DNA of 15,231 nucleotides from Candidatus Omnitrophota bacterium (GTDB lineage Bacteria > Omnitrophota > Gorgyraeia > B26-G9): assembly GCA_023136735.1 (NCBI GenBank), contig JAGLQQ010000125.1, forward strand, positions 1-15,231. The letters run 5' to 3'. Below, piece by piece: positions 1-6,574 of this stretch. The notes beneath the pieces are model-generated. The model was not told where the DNA came from and made no database searches. It worked only from the letters and a program-made list of their open reading frames with translations. The position numbers and the translations under genes are program-made. Positions within the stretch are counted from its first letter, which is position 1, and each line of letters starts with the position of its first letter.

Positions 1-41
1 TGTTAGGCGGATGTTACGCCGAAGGCGAAACGTGAAGATGT

Positions 42-59
42 TATGGGTGTAAACCCATA
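42..59. repeat. Short stem-loop, first of two similar copies
   Basis: TATGGGT pairs perfectly with ACCCATA around a GTAA loop (7-bp stem). A similar hairpin (GGGC-TCAC-GCCC, same ATGGG start and TAGA end) lies at 1904-1922 on the other side of the ROK gene. The T-A pair closing this stem is a C-G pair there, so the pairing is kept. Function unknown; probably a small dispersed intergenic repeat. Confidence 0.5.
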
Positions 60-93
60 GATATTCACTTTGTCTTGTCCTGGAATAGTTGCC

Positions 94-126
94 TGTCCCG
101 CCTTTTTCTGGCGGGGACATTTTTTT
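94..126 (+). terminator. Rho-independent terminator-like hairpin, plus strand
   Basis: TGTCCCGCC (94-102) pairs with GGCGGGGACA (110-119) with one bulged G. The GC-rich stem is followed directly by seven T (120-126), the classic layout of an intrinsic terminator read on the plus strand. No plus-strand gene is visible to its left within the window, so it would serve a gene ending outside the left edge. Read on the minus strand there is no T tract after the stem, so it is unlikely to be the terminator of the ROK gene. Confidence 0.55.
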
Positions 127-154
127 CGGTTACCATCAGTTGCCAGAAATCTTT

Positions 155-268
155 ACTTTCTACTCGCTTCTCGCTACTTTGCTTTTCTGCTTTTTCCTTA
201 GAATTGCGTCTCTCGTCCTTCGTCCGTCATCCTTCAGTCTTTTTTGCTACTTTCTACTCGCTACTTTG
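155..268. repeat. Low-complexity pyrimidine-rich repeats, left intergenic region
   Basis: The first 269 bp hold no convincing gene; the small plus-strand frames through here are made of this repetitive sequence. ACTTTCTACTCGCT occurs at 155-168 and 249-262, and CTCGCTACTTTG at 170-181 and 257-268. Between them, 216-235 (TCCTTCGTCCGTCATCCTTC) matches 16 of 20 bases with 3485-3504 just upstream of cysS. These look like decayed copies of short, G/A-rich (minus strand) intergenic repeats. Confidence 0.55.
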
Positions 269-269
269 T

Positions 270-1487
270 TTATGCGTGAATAAATATCTCTCTGATAACT
301 AAACTTGCCGCGCCCAAAGATACAGAATTATCTCCTAAGCGGGATGGGATTATCCTTACCATGCTGGCCGGCTCCTCAAAAGCAAGCCTTCTGACCATTC
401 TCTTAATAGGCTCCAAGATAAGATCACCTGCTCGCTCCATACCGCCACCGAGTATAACAATCTCAGGGTTGAATAAGTTAATAAGATAGGCAATCCTCAC
501 ACCAAGGTTAAGACCTGCTTTTTCAAGTATTTGCACACATTCAGCATCATTCTGCCTGGCTGCGTCAATAATTAACTCAACATCAATATTCTCTAGTTTA
601 TTTTGAGCAAGTTCCTTTAGTTTTAGACTCTTTCCGTTTTTAAAAGAAGCTATACCTGAATCCAGTATACCTAGATTAATGCTTCCCGGGCGGAAAAGGC
701 CTAGTTCTTTAGTCAGGTCATCATCTTCGGCACTACCACCCACATTAAGCTGCATTTCACCCGCGCTGCCACCAGCTCCGGCATAAATCTCACCTTTGAT
801 TATAATACCGCAACCAACATCAGAAAACATATAAAGTACATTTTCTATTTCAGCATCAAGTCCAATCCTTTTTTCACCAAAAGCAGCAACTGTAGCGTCA
901 TTACCGACAAAAGTTGGTATGCCGAATTCTCTCTCAATCAAATTCTTGATTGAAATATAGCTGGCTGCTGTTTTACCGCGCTTCGGATCTGTATCTCTAA
1001 CAGTCCCCGCCTTTGCATCAATAATACCTGAAATCCCAATACCTAATCCCTTTATCTTTTTTGCCTCAATCTGAGATTTTTCAATAACTTCATAAATCAA
1101 TTCAATGGATTTACTGACAACATCTTCCATTGACTCTTTGGGACGCGGTTTTTTAACTTTTGTGATCATGTTCAAAGAAAGATCAGTCAAAACAGCAATA
1201 ATATGTCTCGGGCCAATATCAATACCAATAACAAAACAATTTCTGGAATTCAATTCCACTAAGGTAGGTTTTCTGCCGCCGCTGGAAATATCCAAGCCTT
1301 TTTCAACAACCAGATCTTTTTTTATGTAGTTATTTACATAATTAGAAACAGTGACAATATTGTATTTAGTAATTCTCGATATCTCTGTTCTAGTCACAGG
1401 CCCGTAACGACGTATTACTTCAAGAATATCAAGATTTTTGCGCTCTCTGTCAGATAAAATCTGATCTTTAAACAATGCACTCTTCAT
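270..1487 (-). CDS. ROK-family protein, winged-helix transcriptional regulator type
   Basis: Predicted 405-residue ROK protein. An N-terminal helix-turn-helix (about residues 17-60) precedes an actin-like sugar-kinase fold: phosphate motif GIDIG (88-92), the NDA motif with the catalytic-type Asp197, the glycine-rich GAGGSAGE (237-244), and ILGGG near the C-terminus. The length and HTH match NagC/XylR-type repressors rather than the roughly 300-residue glucokinases. The zinc motif CxCGxxGC normally found after the glycine-rich segment is absent, and the ExGH histidine is replaced (GE-MQL instead of GE-IGH). This argues against ordinary sugar phosphorylation and leaves the ligand unknown. The start is supported by a strong ribosome site (AAGGAGG) upstream of ATG. 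It has its own consensus promoter at 1630-1658 and is separated by 532 bp from cysS, so it is probably a separate transcription unit. No sugar-utilisation genes are adjacent. Confidence 0.88.
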   Translation of the reverse strand: MKSALFKDQILSDRERKNLDILEVIRRYGPVTRTEISRITKYNIVTVSNYVNNYIKKDLVVEKGLDISSGGRKPTLVELNSRNCFVIGIDIGPRHIIAVLTDLSLNMITKVKKPRPKESMEDVVSKSIELIYEVIEKSQIEAKKIKGLGIGISGIIDAKAGTVRDTDPKRGKTAASYISIKNLIEREFGIPTFVGNDATVAAFGEKRIGLDAEIENVLYMFSDVGCGIIIKGEIYAGAGGSAGEMQLNVGGSAEDDDLTKELGLFRPGSINLGILDSGIASFKNGKSLKLKELAQNKLENIDVELIIDAARQNDAECVQILEKAGLNLGVRIAYLINLFNPEIVILGGGMERAGDLILEPIKRMVRRLAFEEPASMVRIIPSRLGDNSVSLGAASLVIREIFIHA

Positions 1488-1533
1488 ATCTCTTCCTCCT
1501 TATAACAAGCAGATGATTTATGGTTACTTATTT

Positions 1534-1560
1534 TATAGACCTTTAGGCCGTCTGCGAATT
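1534..1560 (-). repeat. Leader element, copy 2 (upstream of ROK gene)
   Basis: On the minus strand this holds the core CGGCCTAAAGG flanked by AATTC on the left and TATAA on the right. It matches 24 of 27 bases with 13475-13501 ahead of clpC. Here it ends 47 bp before the start codon; ahead of clpC it ends 46 bp before. Weaker similarity continues on to the ribosome site. It lies inside the predicted 5' leader of the ROK transcript. It may be a dispersed repeat or a shared regulatory leader. Confidence 0.6.
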
Positions 1561-1587
1561 TGACTTTTTCTGCATTTTAATTAAAGT

Positions 1588-1623
1588 CTTTTTAAAGCTA
1601 GCTATTTAATGCTTTTTAAATCT
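1588..1623 (-). promoter_or_regulatory. Possible operator: two CTTTTTAAA boxes 24 bp apart
   Basis: On the plus strand CTTTTTAAAGCT (1588-1599) and CTTTTTAAATCT (1612-1623) are nearly identical and spaced by 24 bp centre to centre, about two helical turns plus. They sit directly downstream of the -10 box of the ROK promoter, over the predicted transcription start. That placement would suit autorepression, which is common for ROK regulators. The boxes are AT-rich, so chance is possible. Confidence 0.3.
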
Positions 1624-1629
1624 AGAAAT

Positions 1630-1658
1630 ATTATATCACTTTTAATTTTTTATGTCAA
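1630..1658 (-). promoter_or_regulatory. Consensus sigma-70-type promoter for the ROK gene
   Basis: Read on the minus strand, TTGACA (1658-1653) and TATAAT (1635-1630) are separated by exactly 17 bp. Both hexamers match the housekeeping consensus at every position. Transcription would start near 1623, giving a leader of about 135 nt before the ROK start codon at 1487. It is the best promoter seen in the window. Confidence 0.8.
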
Positions 1659-1661
1659 GAA

Positions 1662-1685
1662 CTACAGGACTGCCTACAGGACTGC
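1662..1685. repeat. Perfect 12-bp tandem duplication
   Basis: CTACAGGACTGC occurs twice back to back, immediately upstream of the -35 box of the ROK promoter. It may be a replication-slippage duplication or a pair of upstream binding sites. Confidence 0.6.
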
Positions 1686-1759
1686 CCCAACTCCTAGATA
1701 GAAAACACTTTTCCTTTGCTTATCAACCAGATGGGGAAAATTGTATTTGCGGATTTTAA

Positions 1760-1786
1760 GGTTCTTTCAAGTTGGAAGAAAGAACC
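1760..1786. repeat. 9-bp perfect inverted repeat
   Basis: GGTTCTTTC (1760-1768) and GAAAGAACC (1778-1786) are perfectly complementary around a 9-base loop. No T tract follows on either strand, so it is not a canonical terminator, though it could protect or end the cysS transcript in another way. A second hairpin, GCTCTTG/CAAGAGC with a 13-base loop, lies at 1852-1878. Confidence 0.5.
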
Positions 1787-1787
1787 C

Positions 1788-1826
1788 GATTACACAGATT
1801 AAAACAAGATTACAACGATTAAAGCA
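1788..1826. repeat. Imperfect 20-bp-period direct repeat
   Basis: GATTACACAGATTAAAACA (1788-1806) and GATTACAACGATTAAAGCA (1808-1826) agree at 16 of 19 positions. They abut the hairpin at 1760-1786. Similar TTACACAG words recur in the spacer at 6575-6907. Apart from the promoter, leader element, this repeat and the hairpins, I see no gene in the 532-bp stretch 1488-2019. Confidence 0.45.
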
Positions 1827-1903
1827 CACTAAGTATCATATCTGTAATCATGCTCTTGATGAGAATTTCAACAAGAGCTGCGGATAATCAAAGGCAATCA
1901 TTT

Positions 1904-1922
1904 ATGGGCTCACGCCCCTAGA
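1904..1922. repeat. Short stem-loop, second copy
   Basis: ATGGGC-TCAC-GCCC followed by CTAGA; GGGC pairs with GCCC around a TCAC loop. It agrees with the hairpin at 43-61 at 13 of 19 bases, with a compensating change in one stem pair. The two copies bracket the ROK gene. Confidence 0.4.
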
Positions 1923-2019
1923 ATTCTGCAGCAATAATTAACCAACTTTTTCTCCCTTTAAGTGTTTATAAGCTTCCCTTCTATAATTCTATTTAGAAGT
2001 TAGAGAGACTTCAATAGGG

Positions 2020-3462
2020 TTAGCTTATCCGCCAGGTAGTTTTTCCGCCTTTGGTGTCTTCTATTATTATGCCAATATTCTGTAATTCATCACGAATACC
2101 ATCAGCTGATTTAAAATCTCTATCTTTTTTATATTTTAGGCGAAGTGCTATTTTTTCCTCAATTTGCTCATCTGGCAGAGAACTTGTTTTTTGCTTTAAA
2201 AAAGTCAATTCAAAAATATTAGCGAGTTTCTTTATCTTTTCAAAAGCATCTCGCAACATCAAGTCTTTATATTCTTCATCACTTTCAAACAGTTTATTAC
2301 ACCTGCTAACCATATCAAATAATACAGCCAGCCCTTTCGGCATATTAAAATCATCATCCATGCTTTCAATAAATCGATTATAAAAAGCAAGCATTACTTC
2401 CTCTCCAGTACCGCCACTAATAACTTTTGTTACATCCTTGTTCCCATATTTCTTTTCTAATTTTTCCAGCAAAATTCTAATACGCTCATAAGCTTTCTTA
2501 GCCTCTTCCATCTTTTCCCAGGAAAAATCTATAGAGCTTGAATAATGCGCTTGCAGATAAAATATTTTCAAAATATCAGCCGGATATTTCTTAAGAACAT
2601 CTTTTATCGTCACGAAATTACCCGCTGATTTAGCCATCTTTTGAGCATTTATGGTCAAAAGTCCGTGATGTATCCAGTAGTTTGCAAACTTTTTACCAGT
2701 CAGCGCCTCTGACTGCGCTTTTTCATTTTCATGATGAGGAAATATAAGGTCTCTGCCTCCTCCGTGGATATCCAATGTATCAACCCCCAGATATTCCCGG
2801 CTCATTACTGAACATTCTATATGCCAACCCGGCCTGCCTTTACCCCAGGGGCTGTCCCATGAAGGCTCTGCTTCTTTTACCTTTTTCCATAGAGCAAAAT
2901 CAACCGGATCTTTTTTATCAGAATCGGCTTCAATCTTAACTGCCTCCTGCACTTCATCTAAAGAATTCCCCGACAAGCTTCCGTAATTATCAAGTTTTCT
3001 AGGAGAAAAATAAACATTTCCGTTTTTCTCATAGGCAAATCCTTTTTCTATAAGCTTAACTATATACGCTATTATTTCTTTAATGTTCTCTGTGGCTCTT
3101 GGCTCAATATCTGCCTTAGGCAATCCTAAAGCTTTAAGGTCGTCATAATAATCATCAATGTAAAAATTACGCACCTTATCAAAAGCTTCTATTAAGGATA
3201 GCTTGTCTCTTTTAGCCCAGTCCCTTGCCTTATTTATTATTTTATCATCTACATCAGTGATGTTTCTGACTAGCGTTATATCATATCCTCTAAATTTTAA
3301 GTATCTGCGCATAACCTGAAAAACATAAAGCGATCTCGCATGCCCGATATGACATGCATCATAAACAGTTACCCCGCAGGTATACATATTTACTTTTTCA
3401 GGAGGCTTACGATTAAACTCCTCTTTTTTAGATGTTTGCGAATTATAGATCTTTATCGTCAT
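2020..3462 (-). CDS. cysS: Cysteinyl-tRNA synthetase
   Basis: Class I aminoacyl-tRNA synthetase that charges tRNA-Cys in the cytoplasm. Counting from the start chosen here (480 aa) it shows the N-terminal zinc ligand Cys29 in YTCGVTVYD, the HIGH motif at 38-41, the IECS and FPHHENE segments (Cys217, His243/244 region) that complete the zinc site, and a KMAKS version of the KMSKS loop at 275-279. The C-terminus carries the usual helical anticodon-binding part ending in WRIS. An upstream in-frame ATG at 3534 would add 24 residues encoded by repeat-like G/A-rich sequence; I reject it because MTIKIYNSQT is the normal family N-terminus. The ribosome site before 3462 is weak. It follows cysE by 89 bp, so cysteine synthesis and its use in translation are side by side, as in Bacillus. 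Confidence 0.96.
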   Translation of the reverse strand: MTIKIYNSQTSKKEEFNRKPPEKVNMYTCGVTVYDACHIGHARSLYVFQVMRRYLKFRGYDITLVRNITDVDDKIINKARDWAKRDKLSLIEAFDKVRNFYIDDYYDDLKALGLPKADIEPRATENIKEIIAYIVKLIEKGFAYEKNGNVYFSPRKLDNYGSLSGNSLDEVQEAVKIEADSDKKDPVDFALWKKVKEAEPSWDSPWGKGRPGWHIECSVMSREYLGVDTLDIHGGGRDLIFPHHENEKAQSEALTGKKFANYWIHHGLLTINAQKMAKSAGNFVTIKDVLKKYPADILKIFYLQAHYSSSIDFSWEKMEEAKKAYERIRILLEKLEKKYGNKDVTKVISGGTGEEVMLAFYNRFIESMDDDFNMPKGLAVLFDMVSRCNKLFESDEEYKDLMLRDAFEKIKKLANIFELTFLKQKTSSLPDEQIEEKIALRLKYKKDRDFKSADGIRDELQNIGIIIEDTKGGKTTWRIS

Positions 3463-3551
3463 AAAATTATCTTTCTTGTGATGCTTTTTCGTCCTTCTTC
3501 CTTCAAGATTTGGTCTTTTCCCCAATCCCCACACCCTAAACCCTGTATTTT
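3463..3551. other. cysE-cysS spacer with repeat remnants
   Basis: On the minus strand the spacer begins with G-rich runs containing the words GGGATTAG, GGGTTTAGGG and GTGGGGATTGGGG, followed by a G/A-rich stretch (3485-3504) that resembles 216-235. This sequence is what creates the false N-terminal extension of cysS. It looks like decayed low-complexity repeat inserted in an operon gap. Confidence 0.5.
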
Positions 3552-4223
3552 CTAATCCCTGTTTTTGAGTTCTTCTATTTTTTTCTCCAGCTCTTCAATC
3601 CGCTGCATTACAGGGTCAAATACATGGATATGATCAAGCTCTATTTCGATCTTTTTCCCGTCCTGCTTGGTTATTCTTCCGGGCACGCCTACAACTGTAG
3701 AATTAGGCGCTACATCCTTTAAGACCACCGCGTTTGCTCCCACATAAGAGTTATCTCCTACGCAAATATTGCCCAGTATTTTTGCTCCGGCGCCGATCAC
3801 TACATTATTGCCGATATTGGGATGTCTTTTCCCTCTTTCTTTTCCCGTACCGCCAAGCGTTACGCCTTGATATAAAGTAACATTGTCACCAATAATAGTC
3901 GTCTCCCCGATAACGACCCCCATGCCATGATCTATAAATAATCCTTCTCCAATAAATGCCGCGGGATGGATTTCAATGCCGGTTAACCAGCGGTTAAATT
4001 GTGAAATCCAGCGGGGAATAAAAGGGATATTAATCCGTAATAAGAAGCGTGCTATTCGGTGCAAAATGAGAGCATGCAACCCCGCGTAAGTGAAAAGAAT
4101 TTCTAATATATTTGTCGCCGAAGGATCACGATTCTTAGTAGATGTTATCTCATCTTTAAAAATAAGCGCAATACCAAAAATAAAAACAACAAAAGTAAAA
4201 ATGAATATAATCACCGTACCCAT
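3552..4223 (-). CDS. cysE: Serine O-acetyltransferase with N-terminal membrane segment
   Basis: Makes O-acetylserine from serine and acetyl-CoA, the first step of cysteine synthesis. The core is a left-handed beta-helix hexapeptide-repeat acyltransferase: GLHALILHR, TGIEIHPAA, the signature IDHGMGVVIGET with the catalytic Asp-His pair (about residues 98-99), and GVTLGGTGKERGKRHP. It resembles the short Bacillus-type enzyme (about 217 aa; here 223). I choose ATG 4223, since an AGGGG ribosome site sits 9 bases upstream; the GTG at 4229 would be too close to it. Unusually, residues 2-22 or so are a strongly hydrophobic stretch (GTVIIFIFTFVVFIFGIALIF) placed before the usual KDEI...RDPSA start, suggesting membrane anchoring. 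The C-terminus is a charged probable coiled coil (RIEELEKKIEELKNRD). It lies between ispF (47 bp) and cysS. Confidence 0.93.
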   Translation of the reverse strand: MGTVIIFIFTFVVFIFGIALIFKDEITSTKNRDPSATNILEILFTYAGLHALILHRIARFLLRINIPFIPRWISQFNRWLTGIEIHPAAFIGEGLFIDHGMGVVIGETTIIGDNVTLYQGVTLGGTGKERGKRHPNIGNNVVIGAGAKILGNICVGDNSYVGANAVVLKDVAPNSTVVGVPGRITKQDGKKIEIELDHIHVFDPVMQRIEELEKKIEELKNRD

Positions 4224-4270
4224 AATCACGCACCCCTTTCTTCAAATTTTGAGATTTATTTAATTTACGA

Positions 4271-4750
4271 TTAAATCCTGGGTATTTCAAGCAGTACTAT
4301 CGCTGCTGCTGCAATCGCCTTATTTTGACCAATTGAATCAAGCTCTTCATTTGTCTTTGCTTTTATATTTACAATATCCCGCGCAATACCAAGCACCTTG
4401 CTTATCATTTCCTTTATCTGTGTCTTAAAGGGAGAAATTTTAATACTTTGAGCAAATATAATACAATCTATATTTTGTATCTTATACCCCTTTTTCCTTA
4501 CCATATTATCTGTTTTGGCTAGAAGGATTTTACTGTCTATATTCTTATATTGAGGATCCGTATCAGGAAAGTGATCTCCGATATCTCCGCAACCGGCGGC
4601 CCCAAGCAAGGCATCGCATACAGCATGCAATAGAACATCAGCGTCAGAATGACCCAGCAAAGCATATTCGCACTTAATATCTATCCCTCCAAGTAAAAGC
4701 TTGTCTCCTTTTATTAACTGATGAATATCATACCCATAACCTACGCGCAT
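4271..4750 (-). CDS. ispF: 2-C-methyl-D-erythritol 2,4-cyclodiphosphate synthase
   Basis: Fifth enzyme of the MEP isoprenoid pathway; it cyclises CDP-methylerythritol 2-phosphate and releases CMP. The 159-residue length is typical. Zinc ligands Asp8 and His10 (GYDIH) and His42 (LLHAVCDALLG) are present, as are GHSDAD (33-38), the GDIGDHFPDTD segment (55-65) and the CMP-binding AKTNE (131-135). An in-frame start at 4777 would add nine residues, but ATG 4750 has a good GGGAG site 8 bases upstream and begins with the family-standard MRVGYGYDIH. ispF follows ispD by 90 bp, so the two consecutive-pathway genes are separate rather than fused as in some bacteria. Confidence 0.96.
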   Translation of the reverse strand: MRVGYGYDIHQLIKGDKLLLGGIDIKCEYALLGHSDADVLLHAVCDALLGAAGCGDIGDHFPDTDPQYKNIDSKILLAKTDNMVRKKGYKIQNIDCIIFAQSIKISPFKTQIKEMISKVLGIARDIVNIKAKTNEELDSIGQNKAIAAAAIVLLEIPRI

Positions 4751-4775
4751 AATAATTACTCCCTTTTTGAAGAAC

Positions 4776-4803
4776 ACAGAAAACAGATAACAGAAAACAG
4801 ATA
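4776..4803. repeat. Perfect 14-bp tandem repeat in ispD-ispF gap
   Basis: ACAGAAAACAGATA occurs twice in tandem at 4776-4789 and 4790-4803. ACAGAAAA (4790-4797) can also pair with TTTTCTGT (4813-4820). The rest of the gap repeats the CTGT motif (CTGTGCTCTGTC, CTTCTGTC) up to the ispD stop. This is low-complexity repeat sequence between two operon genes. Confidence 0.65.
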
Positions 4804-4840
4804 AATAAAAATTTTTCTGTGCTCTGTCCGCTGACTTCTG

Positions 4841-5527
4841 TCATCGGGTTTTTAATATTGCCCTTGCTATCTTGAGATCCTCTGGATTTGTAATCTTGAT
4901 GTTTCTATTAGTTCCGAGAACAATCTTGACTTTTTGTCCTATTTTCTCAACTAGACTAGCATCATCAAACGCCCCGGCTTTTTTATCTCTAAAACTCTCG
5001 TAGGCACAACGAATAAGCTTATAAGCAAAAACCTGCGGGGTCTGCACTTGCCACAAACTGTTACGGTCTAAGGTAGACAGAACTCTCAGTTTCTTATCCA
5101 CCTGTTTTATGGTTGAAGAACATGGAACACCACAGATAACTGCTTTATGTTTTATAGCCGCACTAAAGCATCTATCGATAAGCTCCCCACTAAGAAAAGG
5201 GCGCGCGCCATCATGAATAAGAACATAATCAGTATCATCATCTAGCGCCATCAGCCCATTATACACAGAGGCGCTGCGCGTAGCACCACCAGCAACAACT
5301 GCCTTCACCTTTTTAAAATTAAACTTTTTTACTAAATTTTCAGTACGCTTGAGATTGGCTTTTTCGCTAAGCACAATGATATCATTAATTTTTTTAGATC
5401 TTTCTAAGGTCTTTAAGCAATACCATAAAAGCGGTTTATTATTTAAGCTTATATACGGTTTTGCTGTCTTGGATTTAAGCCTGACTCCTGTCCCCGCAGC
5501 AGGGACTATAGCACTCAGTTTTTTCAT
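4841..5527 (-). CDS. ispD: 2-C-methyl-D-erythritol 4-phosphate cytidylyltransferase
   Basis: Third enzyme of the MEP pathway; it joins CTP and methylerythritol phosphate to make CDP-methylerythritol. The 228 residues cover the whole family. Visible motifs: nucleotide-binding PAAGTGVRLKSKTAKPY (9-25, with Arg16 and Lys23), HDGARP (105-110), RNSLWQVQTPQVF (155-167), FDDAS (187-191) and the closing KITNPEDL (211-218). It starts 18 bp after the stop of the YacL-like gene, with only a weak GGGA ribosome site, and is followed by ispF. It is probably part of the same transcript. Confidence 0.96.
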   Translation of the reverse strand: MKKLSAIVPAAGTGVRLKSKTAKPYISLNNKPLLWYCLKTLERSKKINDIIVLSEKANLKRTENLVKKFNFKKVKAVVAGGATRSASVYNGLMALDDDTDYVLIHDGARPFLSGELIDRCFSAAIKHKAVICGVPCSSTIKQVDKKLRVLSTLDRNSLWQVQTPQVFAYKLIRCAYESFRDKKAGAFDDASLVEKIGQKVKIVLGTNRNIKITNPEDLKIARAILKTR

Positions 5528-5545
5528 TTCAAAATCCCATTAATT

Positions 5546-6574
5546 CTATCCGCTTTTCTTGCCGGTTTGACCGGAGTTACTACCTTCATATTTACCAAAT
5601 ATCATCCTGCCTGCTGATGTCTGAAGCACACTGGTTACGGCGATAGAAAGAGTCTGTCCGATAAGCCTCCTGGCTTCTTCAACAACAACCATCGTTCCGT
5701 CATCAAGATAGGCAATGCCTTGATTGAATTCCTTGCCCTCTTTTACAATCTTTACTTCCATTTCTTCACCAGGCAAAACAACAGGTTTCAAAGCATTAGA
5801 TAGTTCATTTATGTTTAAGACTGTAACCCCCTCAAGCTCCGCTACTTTATTCAAGTTATAATCATTGGTGAAAACTTTTCCATCAAGAACTTTAGCCATT
5901 TTTACCAGTTTGGCATCGACCTCAGTTATTTCCGGAAAATCTTCATCATGTATTTTAACCACAACCCCTTCAAGTTTCTTGATCCTATTTAAAATATCCA
6001 GCCCTCTTCGACCGCGATTTCTTTTTAACGCATCGGATGAGTCAGCAATCTGCTGCAATTCCTTTAAAACAAAACGGGGAATTATTAAACGTCCTTCGAT
6101 AAATTTAGTCTGACAAAGATCAATTATCCTCCCATCAATAATAACACTAGTATCGAGTAGAATATTCTGCTGCACCTGATCATGACGCGTGAATTTAACA
6201 TAAGGAATAATTAAATTAAATTCATCCCTGCCGCGTATGGCAACTATCATCCCCAGATAGCATAATATCAAACTAAAAATTACACGAGTAGTTCTTGCTG
6301 TAGCTTCATCAACAGGCAGAAGCATTACCGCATCGGTCAATAACTTTGCCGCTAAAAGCCCAAAGATCAGACCAAAAACAGCGCTTGATAGGCCCCGCAC
6401 AGAAATACGCCTCAATCCCCTTTCAACAGCAATAATCGTAACGCTTACAAAAAAACCTATGCCTAATCCCACTAAAGCTGTATTAGACTCAGGTGTTCCA
6501 AGTAAAGCCCCGAGCTGATATCCTACTAACATACTTATAAGAGCAAAAAACGCACGAACAAAAAATATAGTCAT
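5546..6574 (-). CDS. yacL: Membrane PIN-TRAM domain protein (YacL-like)
   Basis: 342 residues with four hydrophobic segments in the first ~115 (about 4-24, 34-50, 64-86, 97-113), then a PIN nuclease domain, then a TRAM RNA-binding domain. PIN acidic residues are visible: Asp141 and Asp147 in LLDTSVIIDGRIID, Glu172 in FVLKELQQ, Asp220 in EVDAKLV and Asp238 in FTNDYN. TRAM spans about 267-330 (LPGEEMEVKIVKEG...). The architecture and the position just before ispD match Bacillus YacL, a membrane protein with an assumed RNase activity of unclear target. AAGGAAG lies about 9 bases upstream of the start. In Bacillus disA normally sits between radA and this gene; here there is a 333-bp non-coding gap instead. 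Confidence 0.9.
   Translation of the reverse strand: MTIFFVRAFFALISMLVGYQLGALLGTPESNTALVGLGIGFFVSVTIIAVERGLRRISVRGLSSAVFGLIFGLLAAKLLTDAVMLLPVDEATARTTRVIFSLILCYLGMIVAIRGRDEFNLIIPYVKFTRHDQVQQNILLDTSVIIDGRIIDLCQTKFIEGRLIIPRFVLKELQQIADSSDALKRNRGRRGLDILNRIKKLEGVVVKIHDEDFPEITEVDAKLVKMAKVLDGKVFTNDYNLNKVAELEGVTVLNINELSNALKPVVLPGEEMEVKIVKEGKEFNQGIAYLDDGTMVVVEEARRLIGQTLSIAVTSVLQTSAGRMIFGKYEGSNSGQTGKKSG

Noticed and set aside
75..302. Plus-strand reading frames at the left edge
   Set aside because: Made of pyrimidine-rich low-complexity repeats with a terminator-like hairpin inside; no family signal.
1760..1786. Intrinsic terminator for cysS
   Set aside because: Perfect stem but AT-rich and without a T tract on the minus strand; kept only as an inverted repeat.
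3463..3534. 24-residue N-terminal extension of CysS
   Set aside because: It is encoded by repeat-like spacer sequence, has no family similarity, and the internal ATG at 3462 gives the standard N-terminus.
3505..3551. Telomere-like CCCTAA/CCCTAAACCC words
   Set aside because: Only one or two imperfect copies within an operon gap; no array and no sign of a replicon end.
4224..4229. GTG start for cysE at 4229
   Set aside because: Only about three bases from the AGGGG ribosome site; ATG at 4223 has proper spacing.
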